Positions 13,332 through 23,349 of a stretch of DNA of 64,000 bases are shown one piece after another. The notes beneath the pieces are model-generated. The model saw only the letters and a program-made list of their open reading frames with translations. It did not search any database and was not told where the DNA came from. The DNA comes from Platerodrilus igneus (lineage: Eukaryota; Arthropoda; Insecta; Coleoptera; Lycidae). How positions within the stretch are numbered: the stretch's first letter is position 1; every line of letters begins with the position of its first letter. The position numbers and the translations under genes are program-made. The stretch is taken from positions 1 through 64,000 of the forward strand of contig JARFIW010001343.1 in assembly GCA_036346225.1 (NCBI GenBank). The letters run 5' to 3'.

Positions 13332-14009
13332 GTGAAATACCTAGGACATGTCGTCTCAGAGACCGGAATAAGAGCTGACCCTGACAAAATAAAAACGGTA
13401 CAAGAGTGGCCTACACCAGCAGATATACACCAACTACGCAGTTTTCTAGGATTGTGCACATATTACCGACGTTTTATACTTGGGTTTGCGAACATTGCCA
13501 AACCGTTAACAAAATTAACCGAAGATGGACAAGAATATGATTGGAATGACGACTGCCACAGAGTATTTGAACAACTGAAACGACTACTAGTTACAGCACC
13601 AATTTTGAGTTATCCGCGGATGGAGGGAAAGTTTGTGTTGGATACCGATGCCAGTAACACAGCTATAGGAGGCGTTCTTTCTCAAGTGCAGGACGGACAA
13701 GAAAAAGTTATTGGGTATTTCAGCAAGGTCTTGTCGCGGCCAGAAAGGAACTATTGTGTGACAAGAAGGAGCTGTTGGCCGTCGTCAAATCCGTAGAGCA
13801 CTTTATAAGTACTTATACGGCCGTAAATTCCTGTTGAGAACAGACCATGCCGCACTGAAATGGTTACTGCAGTTTCGAAATCCTGAAGGGCAAGTGGCAA
13901 GGTGGATAGAGCGGCTGCAGGAATATGACTTTGATACGGAACATCGTGTAGGAACTAGCCATCGGAATGCAGACGCTCTATCAAGGAGACCTTGTCCGAT
14001 GGACTGCAA
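13332..14009 (+). pseudogene. Gypsy-A RT thumb and RNase H
   Basis: The sequence carries KYLGHVVSETGI (RT thumb), FLGLCTYYRRFI, FVLDTDASNTAIGGVLSQ (first RNase H Asp), a broken E-containing segment near 13760-13800, LRTDHAALKWL (Asp) and NADALSRRP (last Asp). A frame break near 13770, in a purine run, separates the two halves. RNase H would degrade the RNA template during cDNA synthesis. Confidence 0.88.
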
Positions 14010-15320
14010 TCATTGCTCCAAGATGGAAGAGAAAATAAGTGTCATCCATAGAATGACGGTAACCGATGATACTTGGCAACTCGAAAGAATACGAGAAGAC
14101 CAGGAGAATGACGCCGAATTGGGACGTATTATTGAGTGGAAAAATAGAGGACAACGACCAGCTTGGGAAGAAATTAGTATTTCAAGTAGGAGCCTGAAGG
14201 CATACTGGTCACAGTGGGACTCCTTGATGATGGAAAATAGAATCTTGAAACGACGCCTGGAATTTGAAGATGGCACTGAGAGACTTCAAGTGATAGTGCC
14301 GAGAAGCAGAGTGCCGGAAGTGTTGCAGCACTTGCACGATGGTATTTCCGGAGGGCACTTTGGCGTGAAAAGAACTCTCGAAAGAGTGAGAGAAAGATTC
14401 TATTGGGTGAACTGCAAAGAAGATGTGAAGGAGTGGTGCCGGAAATGTGAATTGTGTGCCTCTGCAAATGGCCTGGTCTCAAAACGGAAAGCCCCAATGA
14501 GACAGTATAACGTGGGGAATCCTTTTGAAAGGGTAGCCATTGATATAGCTGGTCCGTTTCCTGAATCAGAGAAAGGAATAAATACATCTTGGTTGCAATG
14601 GATTATTTTACCAAATGGCCGGAGGCATATGCTATACCTAACCAAGAAGCCGAGACGGTTGCAGATGTACTAGTGAGTGAGTTGTTTTGTCGCTTTGGAG
14701 TTCCGTTGGAATTACACTCCGATCAAGGTCGGAACTTCGAATCAGCGTTGTTTCAAAACGTCTGCAAGCATCTTGGAATCAGGAAAACTAGAACCACGCC
14801 ACTTCATCCTCAATCGGATGGAATGGTTGAAAGAATGAACAGAACGTTAGGAAAGTACCTGGCCAAAGTTGTCTCTGAACATCAACGGGACTGGGACCAA
14901 TATCTACATTTGTTCCTACTGGCGTACCGATCTTCGGTACATGACAGCACAGGATACTCGCCCGCTTGCGTAATGCTAGGACGTGAATTGCGGCTACCAT
15001 GTGATCTTCAGTTTGGATTTAAACCTGGAGAAGAGATCGCCGGTGAAGATTACGTTAGTAAGCTTCGTGAAAGATCAAATAGTATTCACGAAAACGTCCG
15101 AAAGAATATACAGGCAGCAAGCGATCGAATGAAATCACAATATGACACGAGGCACAAGAAGATGGTTATCAACCTGGAGATTTAGTGTGGTTGTACAATC
15201 CACAAAGAAAACGTGGATTGTCGCCAAAACTACAAAGACAATGGGAAGGGCCGTACGAAGTGTTAAAAGGATTAATGATGTAGTGTACCGGATCAGAAGA
15301 TCCCTCGTGGTAAACCGAAA
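14010..15320 (+). pseudogene. Gypsy-A integrase
   Basis: An HHCC zinc module is visible (HLHDGISGGHFGVKRTLE ... CRKCELC, about 14331-14460). The DDE triad follows: AIDIAGPF (Asp, ~14542), HSDQGRNF (Asp, ~14720) and MVERMNRT (Glu, ~14830). One base is missing near 14578, so the core lies in two frames (to 14673 and from 14589). A further shift near 15170 leads into the C-terminal GPYEVLKRI and VHFDRLTPY segments. The last of these is in the same open frame as the macrodomain region downstream. Confidence 0.9.
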
Positions 15321-15931
15321 GTGGTACACTTTGACCGTTTAACACCCTACACTGGCTACAACCAGGAAGACTCAAATAATGATAATGGTGTTCGGCAAGT
15401 TATTAATCATGAGCCAAATGCAGATTTTGAGAGCTTTATGGCGGCGTATGGTGGTTCCGCTAAAGCGAGATTTGGCGTTGTTGTTGAAAAACAGCAAGAT
15501 CTGTTTAGAGCACCAGAAGAGTATTCCTTGCACATTGCGTAGCTCAAGATTTGGCAATGTCAAGGGAATAGCTGTTGTTTTCAAGAAAAGTTTGGATGTG
15601 TGGATGAATTAGTACAACAGCAGCCAACTGTAGGAAAATCTTTGGTTCTTCAAGATAAAAATCGTTATGTTTACTATCTGGTCACCAAAAATTCTTCATG
15701 GCAGAGACCTAGTTATGGACATCTATGGGAGGCTTTGCTAAATCTTAAGGCGCAGATGATGGAAAATGGAGTAACGAGACTAGCGGTGCCCAAGCTGGGC
15801 TGTGGACTGGATCGCTTGGATTGGAGGATAGTCCGAAATATGCTAGAAGTAGTTTTCAGGGAACCAACGTCCAGGTTCTTGTTTGTTGTTATCAACCGGT
15901 TGCCTACCAAGACCATGAAAAGAGTGTTGAC
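15321..15931 (+). pseudogene. macrodomain (TARG1/OARD1-like) joined to Gypsy-A integrase
   Basis: The frame that reads the end of integrase (VHFDRLTPYTGYNQ) continues without a stop to 15542 through the start of a macrodomain (QDLFRAPEEYSL). The domain continues in 15600-15931 with VDELVQQQPTVG, RYVYYLVTK, RPSYGHLWEAL and VPKLGCGLDRLDW. This order matches the OARD1/TARG1 family, which removes ADP-ribose from acidic residues. The Lys (TK, 15687-15689) and Asp (GCGLD, 15810-15812) that are catalytic in human TARG1 are both present. Frame breaks near 15540-15600 and 15865 interrupt it. It sits between integrase and the polypurine tract, so it belongs to the element. Family assignment is from motif memory, not a search. 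Confidence 0.82.
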
Positions 15932-16042
15932 TGTTACTTCCAACGACGCGGTGGATGCACCAGAGGAGATAGCTGCCGATACCGTCACCAGTCATCGAAT
16001 TGGCGTCAAGATGGATTTACAGTTACGAGACGTAACGGTTTT
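15932..16042 (+). pseudogene. CCCH zinc finger at the end of Gypsy-A Pol
   Basis: In the frame that continues the macrodomain's last strand (VQVLVCCYQP), residues CYFQRRGGCTRGDSCRYRH (15932-15988) fit C-X7-C-X5-C-X3-H, a CCCH finger of the kind that often binds RNA. About 20 residues follow before the polypurine tract. It may help target element RNA or a modified partner; that role is inference. The pattern could in principle be chance in a basic stretch, but spacing and surrounding residues fit well. Confidence 0.72.
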
Positions 16043-16054
16043 AAAGAGGGGCAG
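16043..16054 (+). promoter_or_regulatory. Gypsy-A polypurine tract
   Basis: AAAGAGGGGCAG lies directly before the 3' LTR, where the plus-strand DNA primer is expected. Confidence 0.75.
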
Positions 16055-16575
16055 TGTTGCGATCCACTATTAGGCAACCCGTCAAACATACAAACGCCCG
16101 GGCACAGCGTATTCTTCAGCATTCGAGAATCCTTCTACAAAGTTCTAGATAATGAGTCATATCTTAATGCAGGGTATATATAAGGCCGCTTATGAATGTA
16201 AGAGTTAGTCTATTCTTGAATGTCTAATATAAATTATATCGTTGTAAAGTAAACGTAGTTGAGTTTTTAGAATATATACATAAATGATATGCTGTGTCTA
16301 ATGTGCATGCAGCTTGCAGTATACATAAATAAATAGAAGTGTATAAACAAATAGTTGTGTTAGTGTGGTTATTGGACCTAGGGTAAAGAAGTTAGTTTAA
16401 GAAGATATTAGTGCTTGTAAATTCATTAGTGTAATAGTGCTTCATTGTTAAGTGGACTGAAAACATCTATAAATAAGGCATATATTGTTAATTAGACTTG
16501 TGAACAGTGAGTAATAAAGACCATTATTATTACTTGTTTTAAATTAAAGAAACGCGGTAGTAGTAGCGCGTTACA
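16055..16575 (+). repeat. Gypsy-A 3' LTR
   Basis: The 521-bp copy is near identical to 10014-10535, with one fewer G in the CCCGGGG run and a C/T difference. It is followed by the ATAT target duplication and by resumed Copia coding sequence. Confidence 0.93.
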
Positions 16576-16579
16576 ATAT

Positions 16580-16737
16580 TATATTTGTGAACACACTAAA
16601 TATTTGGCGAACATAGCGAATTCTGAGCACAAGTCTAACACGACTTTGGAAAATCTCAAGTTATGGCACCGTCGACTTGGTCATTTAAATTTGACAGATC
16701 TTGTTGAAAGTACAAAAACGTTTAAATAAAAGGTCTT
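16580..16737 (+). pseudogene. Copia GAG-pre-integrase segment
   Basis: The segment resumes the Copia frame interrupted at 10013 and carries LWHRRLGHLNLTDLVE, the conserved pre-integrase motif. A frameshift or stop follows near 16728, and the RTE composite is inserted at 16749. Confidence 0.88.
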
Positions 16738-16748
16738 AAATTTGAAAA

Positions 16749-17291
16749 CCATCATCATCATTAGGTCTTCAGTCCTAGAACTGGTTAGACGCGTACCATC
16801 ATTGTTTCCTGTTCTGAACTAACCTACACATTTCCCTGAAATTTGCACAGTCTGCATCTATAACTATCTGATCAAGGTCTACATCTACCTCTTTTTTCCT
16901 ATCTCTGCTTGTAATATATCCCATACTATTCCCCAAAAATGCCTTAGAACGTATTCTGCCCTTCTATTTCTCTTATCTTTTTCCCCAGATATCCTTGTTC
17001 CCCTACTATTTCTATAACCTATTTGTTATTATATTTGTCTGTCCATGCTATCGTCCTCATACATCTGAAGCACAGCATTTCAAAAGGCTGCTACCGTTTT
17101 TCTGTCTGCGTTTCAGACTACCCGTATTTCATAGGCATACTGTGCTGTGCTCCACACATATGCTTTCAACAATTTTCTTCTTGTTCTATGTTTGTTGTCT
17201 TTCCTCATAGGCGCTGTTCTTTCTTGTTAGATGCAGTTCGGTCACCTTCTATTGTTTTACAATTATATACCCTATTACTCCGATCTTCAGT
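16749..17291 (-). pseudogene. RTE 3' fragment (RT C-terminal region), diverged
   Basis: The segment aligns by eye with 18372-18850. Shared landmarks on the plus strand include CATTAGGT...CTGGTT, CCTACACATTTCCCTGAAA, GTCTGTCCATG and CACACATATG. It has no usable frame. Its upstream edge (on the minus strand) is the insertion site of the two SINEs. Confidence 0.75.
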
Positions 17292-17304
17292 GGTTGTGAA
17301 GGGA

Positions 17305-17608
17305 TTGGCGTCGCCGTGGATCAATGTAGTAAGCGTAAGACTACGGATCCCAAGGTCCCGGGTTCAAATCCCGACACGGCCGACTGCTTGAAAAATGGCA
17401 GGTGAGCATTTTTCACAAAAATTACGCCCTCGTTCGGATGAGAGGTTAAATGGAGGTCCCGTGTGTAAGTGTTGTCACGCACGTTAAAGATGCTTACCTT
17501 GCCTGGAACGGCAAGGGTTCGGCAAAATTCTAAATTTCTAGGCAACAAAAAACTCGCCTCCTGGCCAATGTAGTACCTTCGGGTGGAGCATTGGAAATAT
17601 AAATGAAC
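17305..17608 (+). mobile_element. tRNA-derived SINE, copy A
   Basis: The head contains a degraded box A region and a good box B (GGGTTCAAATCCC near 17358-17372), then a body with CCCTCGTTCGGATGAGAGG and GTTGTCACGCACGTTAAAGA. The tail region reads CTCCTGGCCAATGTAGTACC...GAGCATTGGAAAT. It is flanked by GGTTGTGAAGGGA at 17292-17304 and 17609-17621. The same family occurs at 17622, 26321 and 51655. Box A and box B would act as an internal Pol III promoter in an intact copy. Confidence 0.85.
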
Positions 17609-17621
17609 GGTTGTGAAGGGA

Positions 17622-17865
17622 TTCGTATCCCGACGCGGTTCGCTTGAAAAATGTTAGACAAGCATTTTTCACAAAAATACACCCTCGTTCGGATGAGAGG
17701 TAAAATGGAGGTCCCGTGTGTGAGTGTTGTCACGCACGTTAAAGATCCCTACCTTGCTTGGAACAGCAAGGGTTCGGCAAAATTCCAAATTTTCCAGGTA
17801 AAAAAAAAACTCGCTTCCTGGCCAATGTAGTACCTTCGGGTGGAGCATTGGAAAATCACATGTAA
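17622..17865 (+). mobile_element. tRNA-derived SINE, copy B, 5' truncated
   Basis: Body and tail match copy A, but the copy starts at box B (TTCGTATCCC) and lacks the box A part of the head. It is bounded by a second and third copy of GGTTGTGAAGGGA (17609-17621 and 17866-17878). Confidence 0.85.
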
Positions 17866-17878
17866 GGTTGTGAAGGGA

Positions 17879-18183
17879 GGTAAGCAGCCCAACACTTAAC
17901 CGTTTACTGATTTAATATATTTTCCAATATATCTTTTCGCACAGTCATCATTAGTTGTAGATATTTCGCAACCAACAATTAGTTGTTTATACAAATCATC
18001 ACATTTATCTGCGCTTATTTTTTCGTCATTAGGTTTTTCCGTCTCAAAACTGGTTGGACACGTACCTGCATTTATTTATATTCTGAGCTAGCCTACATAG
18101 TTCCCTGAAATTCTCACACAGCATGTGTATACAGCTCGTTCCCCTTCTATTGTTTTCTAATTTTATGCCCTATTTTACCGAGA
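17879..18183 (-). pseudogene. RTE 3' UTR plus short C-terminal fragment
   Basis: 17879-18015 resembles the 3' UTR at 18184-18365 (AAGCA...CCCAACACTTA... CATTAGTTG). 18016-18183 resembles the C-terminal region around 18366-18460 and then jumps to the junction TTCTATTGTTTTCTAATT. It is a second, partial 3' end beside the main copy. Confidence 0.65.
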
Positions 18184-18371
18184 TTCAGTGAAGGGAGTTA
18201 AGCAACCTGTGGCTACCAAGATCCCCCAACACTTAGACATTTGCTAAAGTAATGGTTTTCCAGTAAATCCTTCCACACACTTAACATTATTCGAGAATAT
18301 TGCCCAACCAATTCTTGTAGTTACTTATACTAATGATCATGTTTAAGTACGGTTATTTTTTCGTCATTAGT
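18184..18371 (-). other. RTE 3' untranslated region
   Basis: This stretch lies after the stop of the RTE C-terminal frame and begins, on the plus strand, with GTGAAGGGAGTTAAGCAACC. Similar blocks occur at 17872 and 54352, so it is a family feature. Confidence 0.65.
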
Positions 18372-18851
18372 TTATCCATCTTGGGATTGGTTGGATGCGT
18401 ACCTCCATTGATTTCTATTCTGGGCTAGCCTACACATCTCCCTGAAACTCCTACAGCCTATCATCCTATCTCTCCTATTTTTTAAAGTTTTCCACATATT
18501 TCTTTCTTCCCCTACCATTTTTAGTACCTCTTCGTTCTTAACTTTGTCTGTCCATGATATCTTCATCATACGTCTGTAGCACCACATTTCAAAGGCTTCA
18601 ACCTTTTTCTTGTCTGCTTCTCCTACTGCCCAGGCTTCACAGCCGTACAGTGCCGTGCTCCACACATATGTTTTAAGCAATTTTTTCCTTGTTTCTATGT
18701 TTGTGGTCTTTGAGCACAGTAGTTGCTTTTTCTTGTTAAATGTAGCACGACCTTGTGCTAATCTTTGTTTTATATCTTTTGTGCTTTTCCCATCTTGCGT
18801 TATTTGGCTTCCTAGGTAGCAGAAATCCTTAGTAATCCTTAGTAATTCCAA
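18372..18851 (-). pseudogene. RTE RT C-terminal domain
   Basis: Minus-strand translation includes DFCYLGSQITQDGKS, ALYGCEAWAV, MWCYRRMMKISWTDKV and MIGCRSFREM, typical of the region after the RT palm in RTE elements. Its N-terminus joins the palm frame at a short duplicated stretch (CCTTAGTAAT twice on the plus strand). The segment that should hold the catalytic FADD box is absent. Confidence 0.85.
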
Positions 18852-19551
18852 ATGTCTTCCTGCATTTGACAGTATTCATTGCCTCTTCTATGTACAAGTT
18901 AAAAATCAATGGGGATAGGTCACATCGCTGTATCACTCCTTTCCTAATGTTTACTTCTCTACGTTCCTGCTCTAATTCTGTTACTGCTGTTTGCTCTTTG
19001 TATAAGCTATGTACTATTCGTCTATCCCTATAACTCATTCCAATCTTTTTAAGTATTTCAAACATTTTTTTCCATTTTACATTGTCGAATGCTTTTTCCA
19101 GATCTACAAACCCTATATACACGCTTTCCCCTTTTTCTATTGTTTTCTCCATTATTACTCTCAGAGCTAAAATAGCCTCCCGTGTTCCCCTGTTTCGCCT
19201 AAACCCAAATTGGTCTTCTCCTAGTATTTCTTCCGCCCGTTTTTCCATTTGTCTTTGCACAATTCTAGTTAATATTTTTGACACGTGTTCTGTCAAACTT
19301 ATTGTTCGAAAATTTTCACATCTATCCGCGCCTTTCTTCTTTGGTATAGTTACTATGATGATACGTTTAAAATGTTTGGGTATCTCGCCTGTCTCATACA
19401 TATAGCTTACATGTTGGAAGAGACGTTCTGTTACTGCTTGTCCAGCGGCTTTTAGAGTTTCTGCTTGCACCTTATCTGTACCCGGCGCCTTACCATTTTT
19501 CAGATTCTTTAATGCTAATTCAAACTCATCTCTAAGTATAGGATATCCCAA
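18829..19551 (-). pseudogene. RTE reverse transcriptase palm, lacking the FADD box
   Basis: The translation carries LKNGKAPGTDKVQAE, FRTISLTEHVSKIL, EDQFGFRRNRGTREA, FVDLEKAFDNVKW (first catalytic Asp) and GVIQRCDLSPLIFNLY (motif B, degraded from the usual RQGCPLSP). The sequence then ends at EAMNTVK and runs into the DFCYLGS region. About 100 residues including the second catalytic aspartates are missing, so the enzyme is dead. Confidence 0.88.
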
Positions 19552-20125
19552 GTCATCATTTCAATGTCTGATTCCTGTTCTAATGCCGTTAGTTCCTCTC
19601 CTGCATATAAATTCCTTATATATTCTTGCCATCTACCCACTTTTTCTACGTTTTCTATGATGACGTTTCCTTGTGCGTCCTTTATATTTTTGCTATACGG
19701 TTTTATATCCCTAAAATTCATTCTAATTAATTTGTATGCTTCGTCTGTCTTTCCTATTTCCATCTTCGTTTGTATCTCTTTGCACTTTTCGTCAATCCGT
19801 TGTTCTTTAGCGTTCTTGCATTTGCGAATAATTTCCCATTTTATGGCTTTGTATCTCTGTTTTTCTGTTTCGTCTGATTTATTTTGTATTTTCGTCTTTC
19901 TTCTATTAAATTCAGGATAACCTTTGTTATTCATGGTTTCTTATTTTCTTTTTGTGTATACCCCAGAATATCTCTGGCCGCCATGTCTAGGCTGGATTTA
20001 ATGTTATTCCATTCTGTTTCTACTTCCTTAGTATCAGATATTTTCCCGATATCTTTGAGCAATTCATTTGATTTTTTTTCGAATCTTTCTTGAATATCTT
20101 TATCTTTTAGTTTCGCTAAGTCCAA
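19515..20125 (-). pseudogene. RTE linker between endonuclease and RT
   Basis: Two frames (20125-19931 and 19934-19515) encode a lysine-rich helical linker (KEIQTKMEIGKTDEAYKLI, FRDIKPYSKNIKDAQGNVI) that precedes RT in this family. Frame breaks lie at about 19930 and 19530. Confidence 0.75.
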
Positions 20126-21013
20126 GTGCTTTTTTCCGTTTCTTTTTTTTTAAATTTTTAAATTTAAGTGCGGCCTTCATAATTACGATGTTGTGATCAG
20201 TGTCTATATCTGCATCTGGGTAGCTTCTACAGTCTTTTACTTGATTCCTAAATCGTTGTCTAACAAGAATGTAATCTATTTGATATCTTCCTATATCTCC
20301 TGGCATCTTCCACGTATATCGTCTTCTAGCATGATGTTGAAATAATGTGTTTGTGATGATTAAATTGTTCTTGTCGCAAAATTCTACCAGCCTATTTCCC
20401 CTGTCGTTTCTCGTGCCTAAACCAAATAATCCTACTACCGCTCCTTCCCTACCCTCACCTACCACGGCATTAAAATCCCCGTAATTATTAAATTTTCATG
20501 TCCTTTTACGTATCTTAATATGTCTTCGATATCTTTGTAGATGGCTTCTACCTCTTCGTCACTGTAGCTAGAGGTGGGCATGTATACTTGTATTATTACT
20601 GTTTTTACCGGTTTAGATTCTAATCTAACCATGAGTACTCTTTCGTTTTTTTGTAAGTAATTTTCTACACAGTATCCTATCTTTTTCCGCATAACTATCC
20701 CCACACCCAAATTTCCTTCCTCTGCTCCTGTATAAATTACCCTGAAGTCTCCACTCCAAAAATCCCCCGCCTGTGGCCACCGAACTTCGCTGATCCCTAC
20801 TATGTCTAGTGATAACCTATTCATTTCGATTTTTAGGTTCTCTAGCTTACCTACTTGCTTAATACTTCTAACATTCCACGCTCCGACTCGCAGAATGTTC
20901 CCGACTTTTATTTTTAACTTTCCGATCGCATCCTCCGAAGTAGTCCCCTCCCGGAGATCCGAATGGGGAACTATTTTAACTCCGGAATCTTTTACCCCAG
21001 AGAATGCCATCAT
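20100..21013 (-). pseudogene. RTE apurinic-type endonuclease
   Basis: The first frame (21013-20459) has VGAWNVRSI (Asn), IVGISEVRW (Glu) and VYMPTSSYSD. The second (20465-20100) has RYTWKMPGD, YQIDYILVRQRF (Asp) and DTDHNIV (the terminal DH pair). A small indel near 20462 splits them at the expected catalytic Asp/Asn loop. The enzyme would nick target DNA for target-primed reverse transcription. Confidence 0.88.
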
Positions 21014-21313
21014 GTTTGTTACAATTTAAGTATTCTGTGTACTTGGGAGATAATGTGGTGGTTTCCCGTTGCCTTCCACATCGCGGTAGTGTGTCTTAGA
21101 CTGCCATACCGACCCCTATGGTCTCTGCCAATCTAAGTACCGAAAGAGCCGCTGCCCTCTTTCGGGGACCTGTCTTAGTCTGGTTCCTCACTAACGACTC
21201 TACTACTTTGGTTGGACCTGTAATTTGGCTCTTTAGCTCATTAGAACACGCAAGCCATTTCACCTGTTCTAGTAATTTAGAACTTCGGCAAGGTGCAGGT
21301 CCATTCGAAATGG
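21014..21313 (-). other. RTE 5' untranslated region
   Basis: On the minus strand it contains GAAGGCAACGGGAAACCACC, a stretch I associate with 5' regions of insect RTE elements. It ends exactly at the target duplication, so the 5' end may be complete or nearly so. Confidence 0.55.
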
Positions 21314-21324
21314 AAATTTGAAAA

Positions 21325-22240
21325 AGTAAATAAAAATTATGTTCTCGAATGCGATGTCTGTTATAATGGTAAAATGACTAGACTTTCGTTTCCAAAACGA
21401 TCGGAACGCGAAACTGAGTTGTTAGACATTATACACATGGACGTTTGCGGGCCTATGAGAGTTGAAGCGATCGGAAAATATAAATACTATGTCGAATTCA
21501 TAGACGATCATTCAAGATTTTGTATGGTTTATTTTATTAAATCAAGAAGTGAAGTTTTGCAAAAGACAAAGGAATATATTAACTTCGTCGAGAATAAAAT
21601 AGGTAGAAAAGTTAAGTGCTTGCAATCCGACTATGGCACTGAATATACTTCTTGTGAATTTACAGATTTTTTGAAAAATCGAGGAATTTCACGTCGTCTA
21701 ACCAATCCTTATACCTCTTAGCAAAATGGTATTGCTGAGAGGAAAAACCGCACACTCTTAGATACCGCTCGTTGCTTATTAATTGAATCAGGTTTACCTC
21801 CTATGTTTTGGGCAGAAGCTGTACATACAGCGAATTATATAAGAAATAGATGTCCTAATATAAAATTAAAAGGGCTAACACCCTATGAAGTTTGGAGTGG
21901 AAATGCACCTGATATATCTCATTTGAGAGAATTTGGTTGTGAAGTTTTTTGTTTGAATCGTGAACCTAATAGAGGAAAATTTGACAAACGATCCAAAGAA
22001 GGAATTTTTATTGGTTATTCGTTAGATACAAAAGGCTATAGAATTTGGTTACCCGAAAAAACGAAAGCTATTATTGCTCGAGATGTAAAATTCATCGAAA
22101 ATACAAACATTTTTAACCAAAAATTTTCTGATGTAGCTTTGGAAATGTGTAATGAACCTAAACCAGAATCATCTACTGTAGAATTTATTGAAAAATTACC
22201 AGAAAGTCCTGTTGAGCAAATATTTTCAGAAAATGAATAG
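21325..22240 (+). pseudogene. Copia integrase
   Basis: The core has HMDVCGPM (Asp), FIDDHSRF, QSDYGTEYTS (Asp) and, after a TAG at 21719-21721, QNGIAERKNRTLLDT (Glu), then FWAEAVHTANYIRNRCP and a C-terminal KGYRIWLPEKTKAIIARDVKF segment. Thus the DDE triad is complete but one in-frame stop splits the domain. A second stop at 22238 ends the frame before the RT linker. Confidence 0.9.
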
Positions 22241-22488
22241 GATGATGAAGTTTTTGAGGGAGGAGTTGAGACTTATGGTCGTGGAAGACTCAGAATTATT
22301 AGAACTGGTTTAAAAGGCCTCCCTCGCACGGAACGTATGAAACGTCACGTAAAAGTGGTTGAAAATTTAGAACAAGCTGCTCTTACGGAAATTCCTGTAA
22401 AAGAAGCTATTAGCGGAGCTGATTCCTCAGAATGGTTTGAAGCTATGCGTACCGAAATTACTTCTGTTATAAAATTGATACATGGACT
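22241..22488 (+). pseudogene. Copia integrase-RT linker
   Basis: After the stop at 22238 the same frame reads an acidic stretch, then GRGRLRIIRTGLKGLPRTE and EAISGADSSEWFEAM, typical of the region just before Copia RT. A frameshift near 22475 leads into RT. Confidence 0.75.
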
Positions 22489-23349
22489 TTGGTAGATAGA
22501 CAAGTTAATAAACATGTTATTGGTAGTCGTATTGTTTTGACAAATAAATACGATGCTAACGGAAATTTAGAAAGAAGGAAGGCAAAATTGGTTGCTCAAG
22601 GCTTTTCTCAGCAACCGGGAATACATTTTAACCAAACTTTTGCACCAGTCGCTCGCCTAAGTACGGTACGATTAATTGCTGCTTTAGCTGCTCGTTATGG
22701 TATGGAAATTAGACAACTTGACGTAACGTGTGCTTATTTACATGATGAATTAGATGAACTAATTTACATGGAACCCCCAAAACAAATAGATCAAATTTTG
22801 AAATCTATTTCTGAAGATGAAGAAAGTGATTCTATAATAAGAAATAAAGCTTTAAACATGTCAAAGGAATTGAAGTCATGAAATAAAGTATACCTTCTAC
22901 AAAAATCATTGTACGGATTACACCAATCTGGAAGAAGTTGGTATTCTAAATTGACTAATTTTTTGAAAGAATGTGGAGCAATTCCTACTAAAGCCGACCC
23001 ATGTTTGTATTATATCGGCAGAGGGGAAGAACTTACATTAATTGTCATATACGTTGACGATATTTTAGTCATTTCTAGAAAAGCTGCTAATATAAACAAG
23101 ACTGTAAAAATGTTGTCTAGAAAATTTGAATGTAAAGATCTTGGAGACGTTGGATTTTGTCTTGGAATTGAATTTAGTAGAAATGGCAATACGATATCAC
23201 TACATCAAAAAGGATATATTTCAGAACTACTCAATCGTTTTGGAATGTCCGAATCCAATGCAGTGTTGACTCCAATGGATTTCAATTGTAAACTGAAAAA
23301 AACCTACAGAAAGGGCCACAGAAGAGGAAGAAAAGTTGCCATATCGTGA
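22489..23349 (+). pseudogene. Copia reverse transcriptase
   Basis: Motifs are KAKLVAQGFSQQPGI, NQTFAPVARLSTVR, RQLDVTCAYLHDEL (first Asp), KSLYGLHQSGRSWY and IYVDDILVIS (YVDD catalytic pair). One in-frame TGA (22879-22881) interrupts an otherwise continuous frame. A frameshift follows near 23345. Confidence 0.92.

Larger units (their letters stand above)
10010..16579 (+). mobile_element. Gypsy-A: Ty3/Gypsy LTR retrotransposon with captured macrodomain
   Basis: Two near-identical LTRs (10014-10535 and 16055-16575, TGTTGC...GTTACA) flank gag, protease, RT, RNase H, integrase and an extra C-terminal macrodomain plus CCCH finger. A 4-bp target duplication ATAT sits at 10010-10013 and 16576-16579. 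By eye the LTRs differ by one substitution (near 10352) and one G-run length change, so insertion into Copia was recent. At least ten single-base frame breaks occur in the internal region, most in short homopolymers. The domain order RT-RNase H-integrase marks it as Metaviridae/Ty3; I do not assign a clade. Confidence 0.93.
16749..21313 (-). mobile_element. RTE-type non-LTR retrotransposon composite inserted in Copia
   Basis: Flanking copies of AAATTTGAAAA (16738-16748 and 21314-21324) form an 11-bp target duplication. On the minus strand the order is 5' UTR, AP-type endonuclease, RT, C-terminal domain and 3' UTR (21313 down to 18184). Beyond it lie two more partial copies of the C-terminal and 3' UTR region (18183-17879 and 17291-16749), separated by SINEs. 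The endonuclease and RT resemble the insect RTE group often mis-annotated as craniofacial development protein 2-like. All frames are broken. Confidence 0.88.

Noticed and set aside
20459..21013. Host craniofacial development protein 2-like gene
   Set aside because: The endonuclease motifs, the downstream RT and the target duplication show it belongs to an RTE element.
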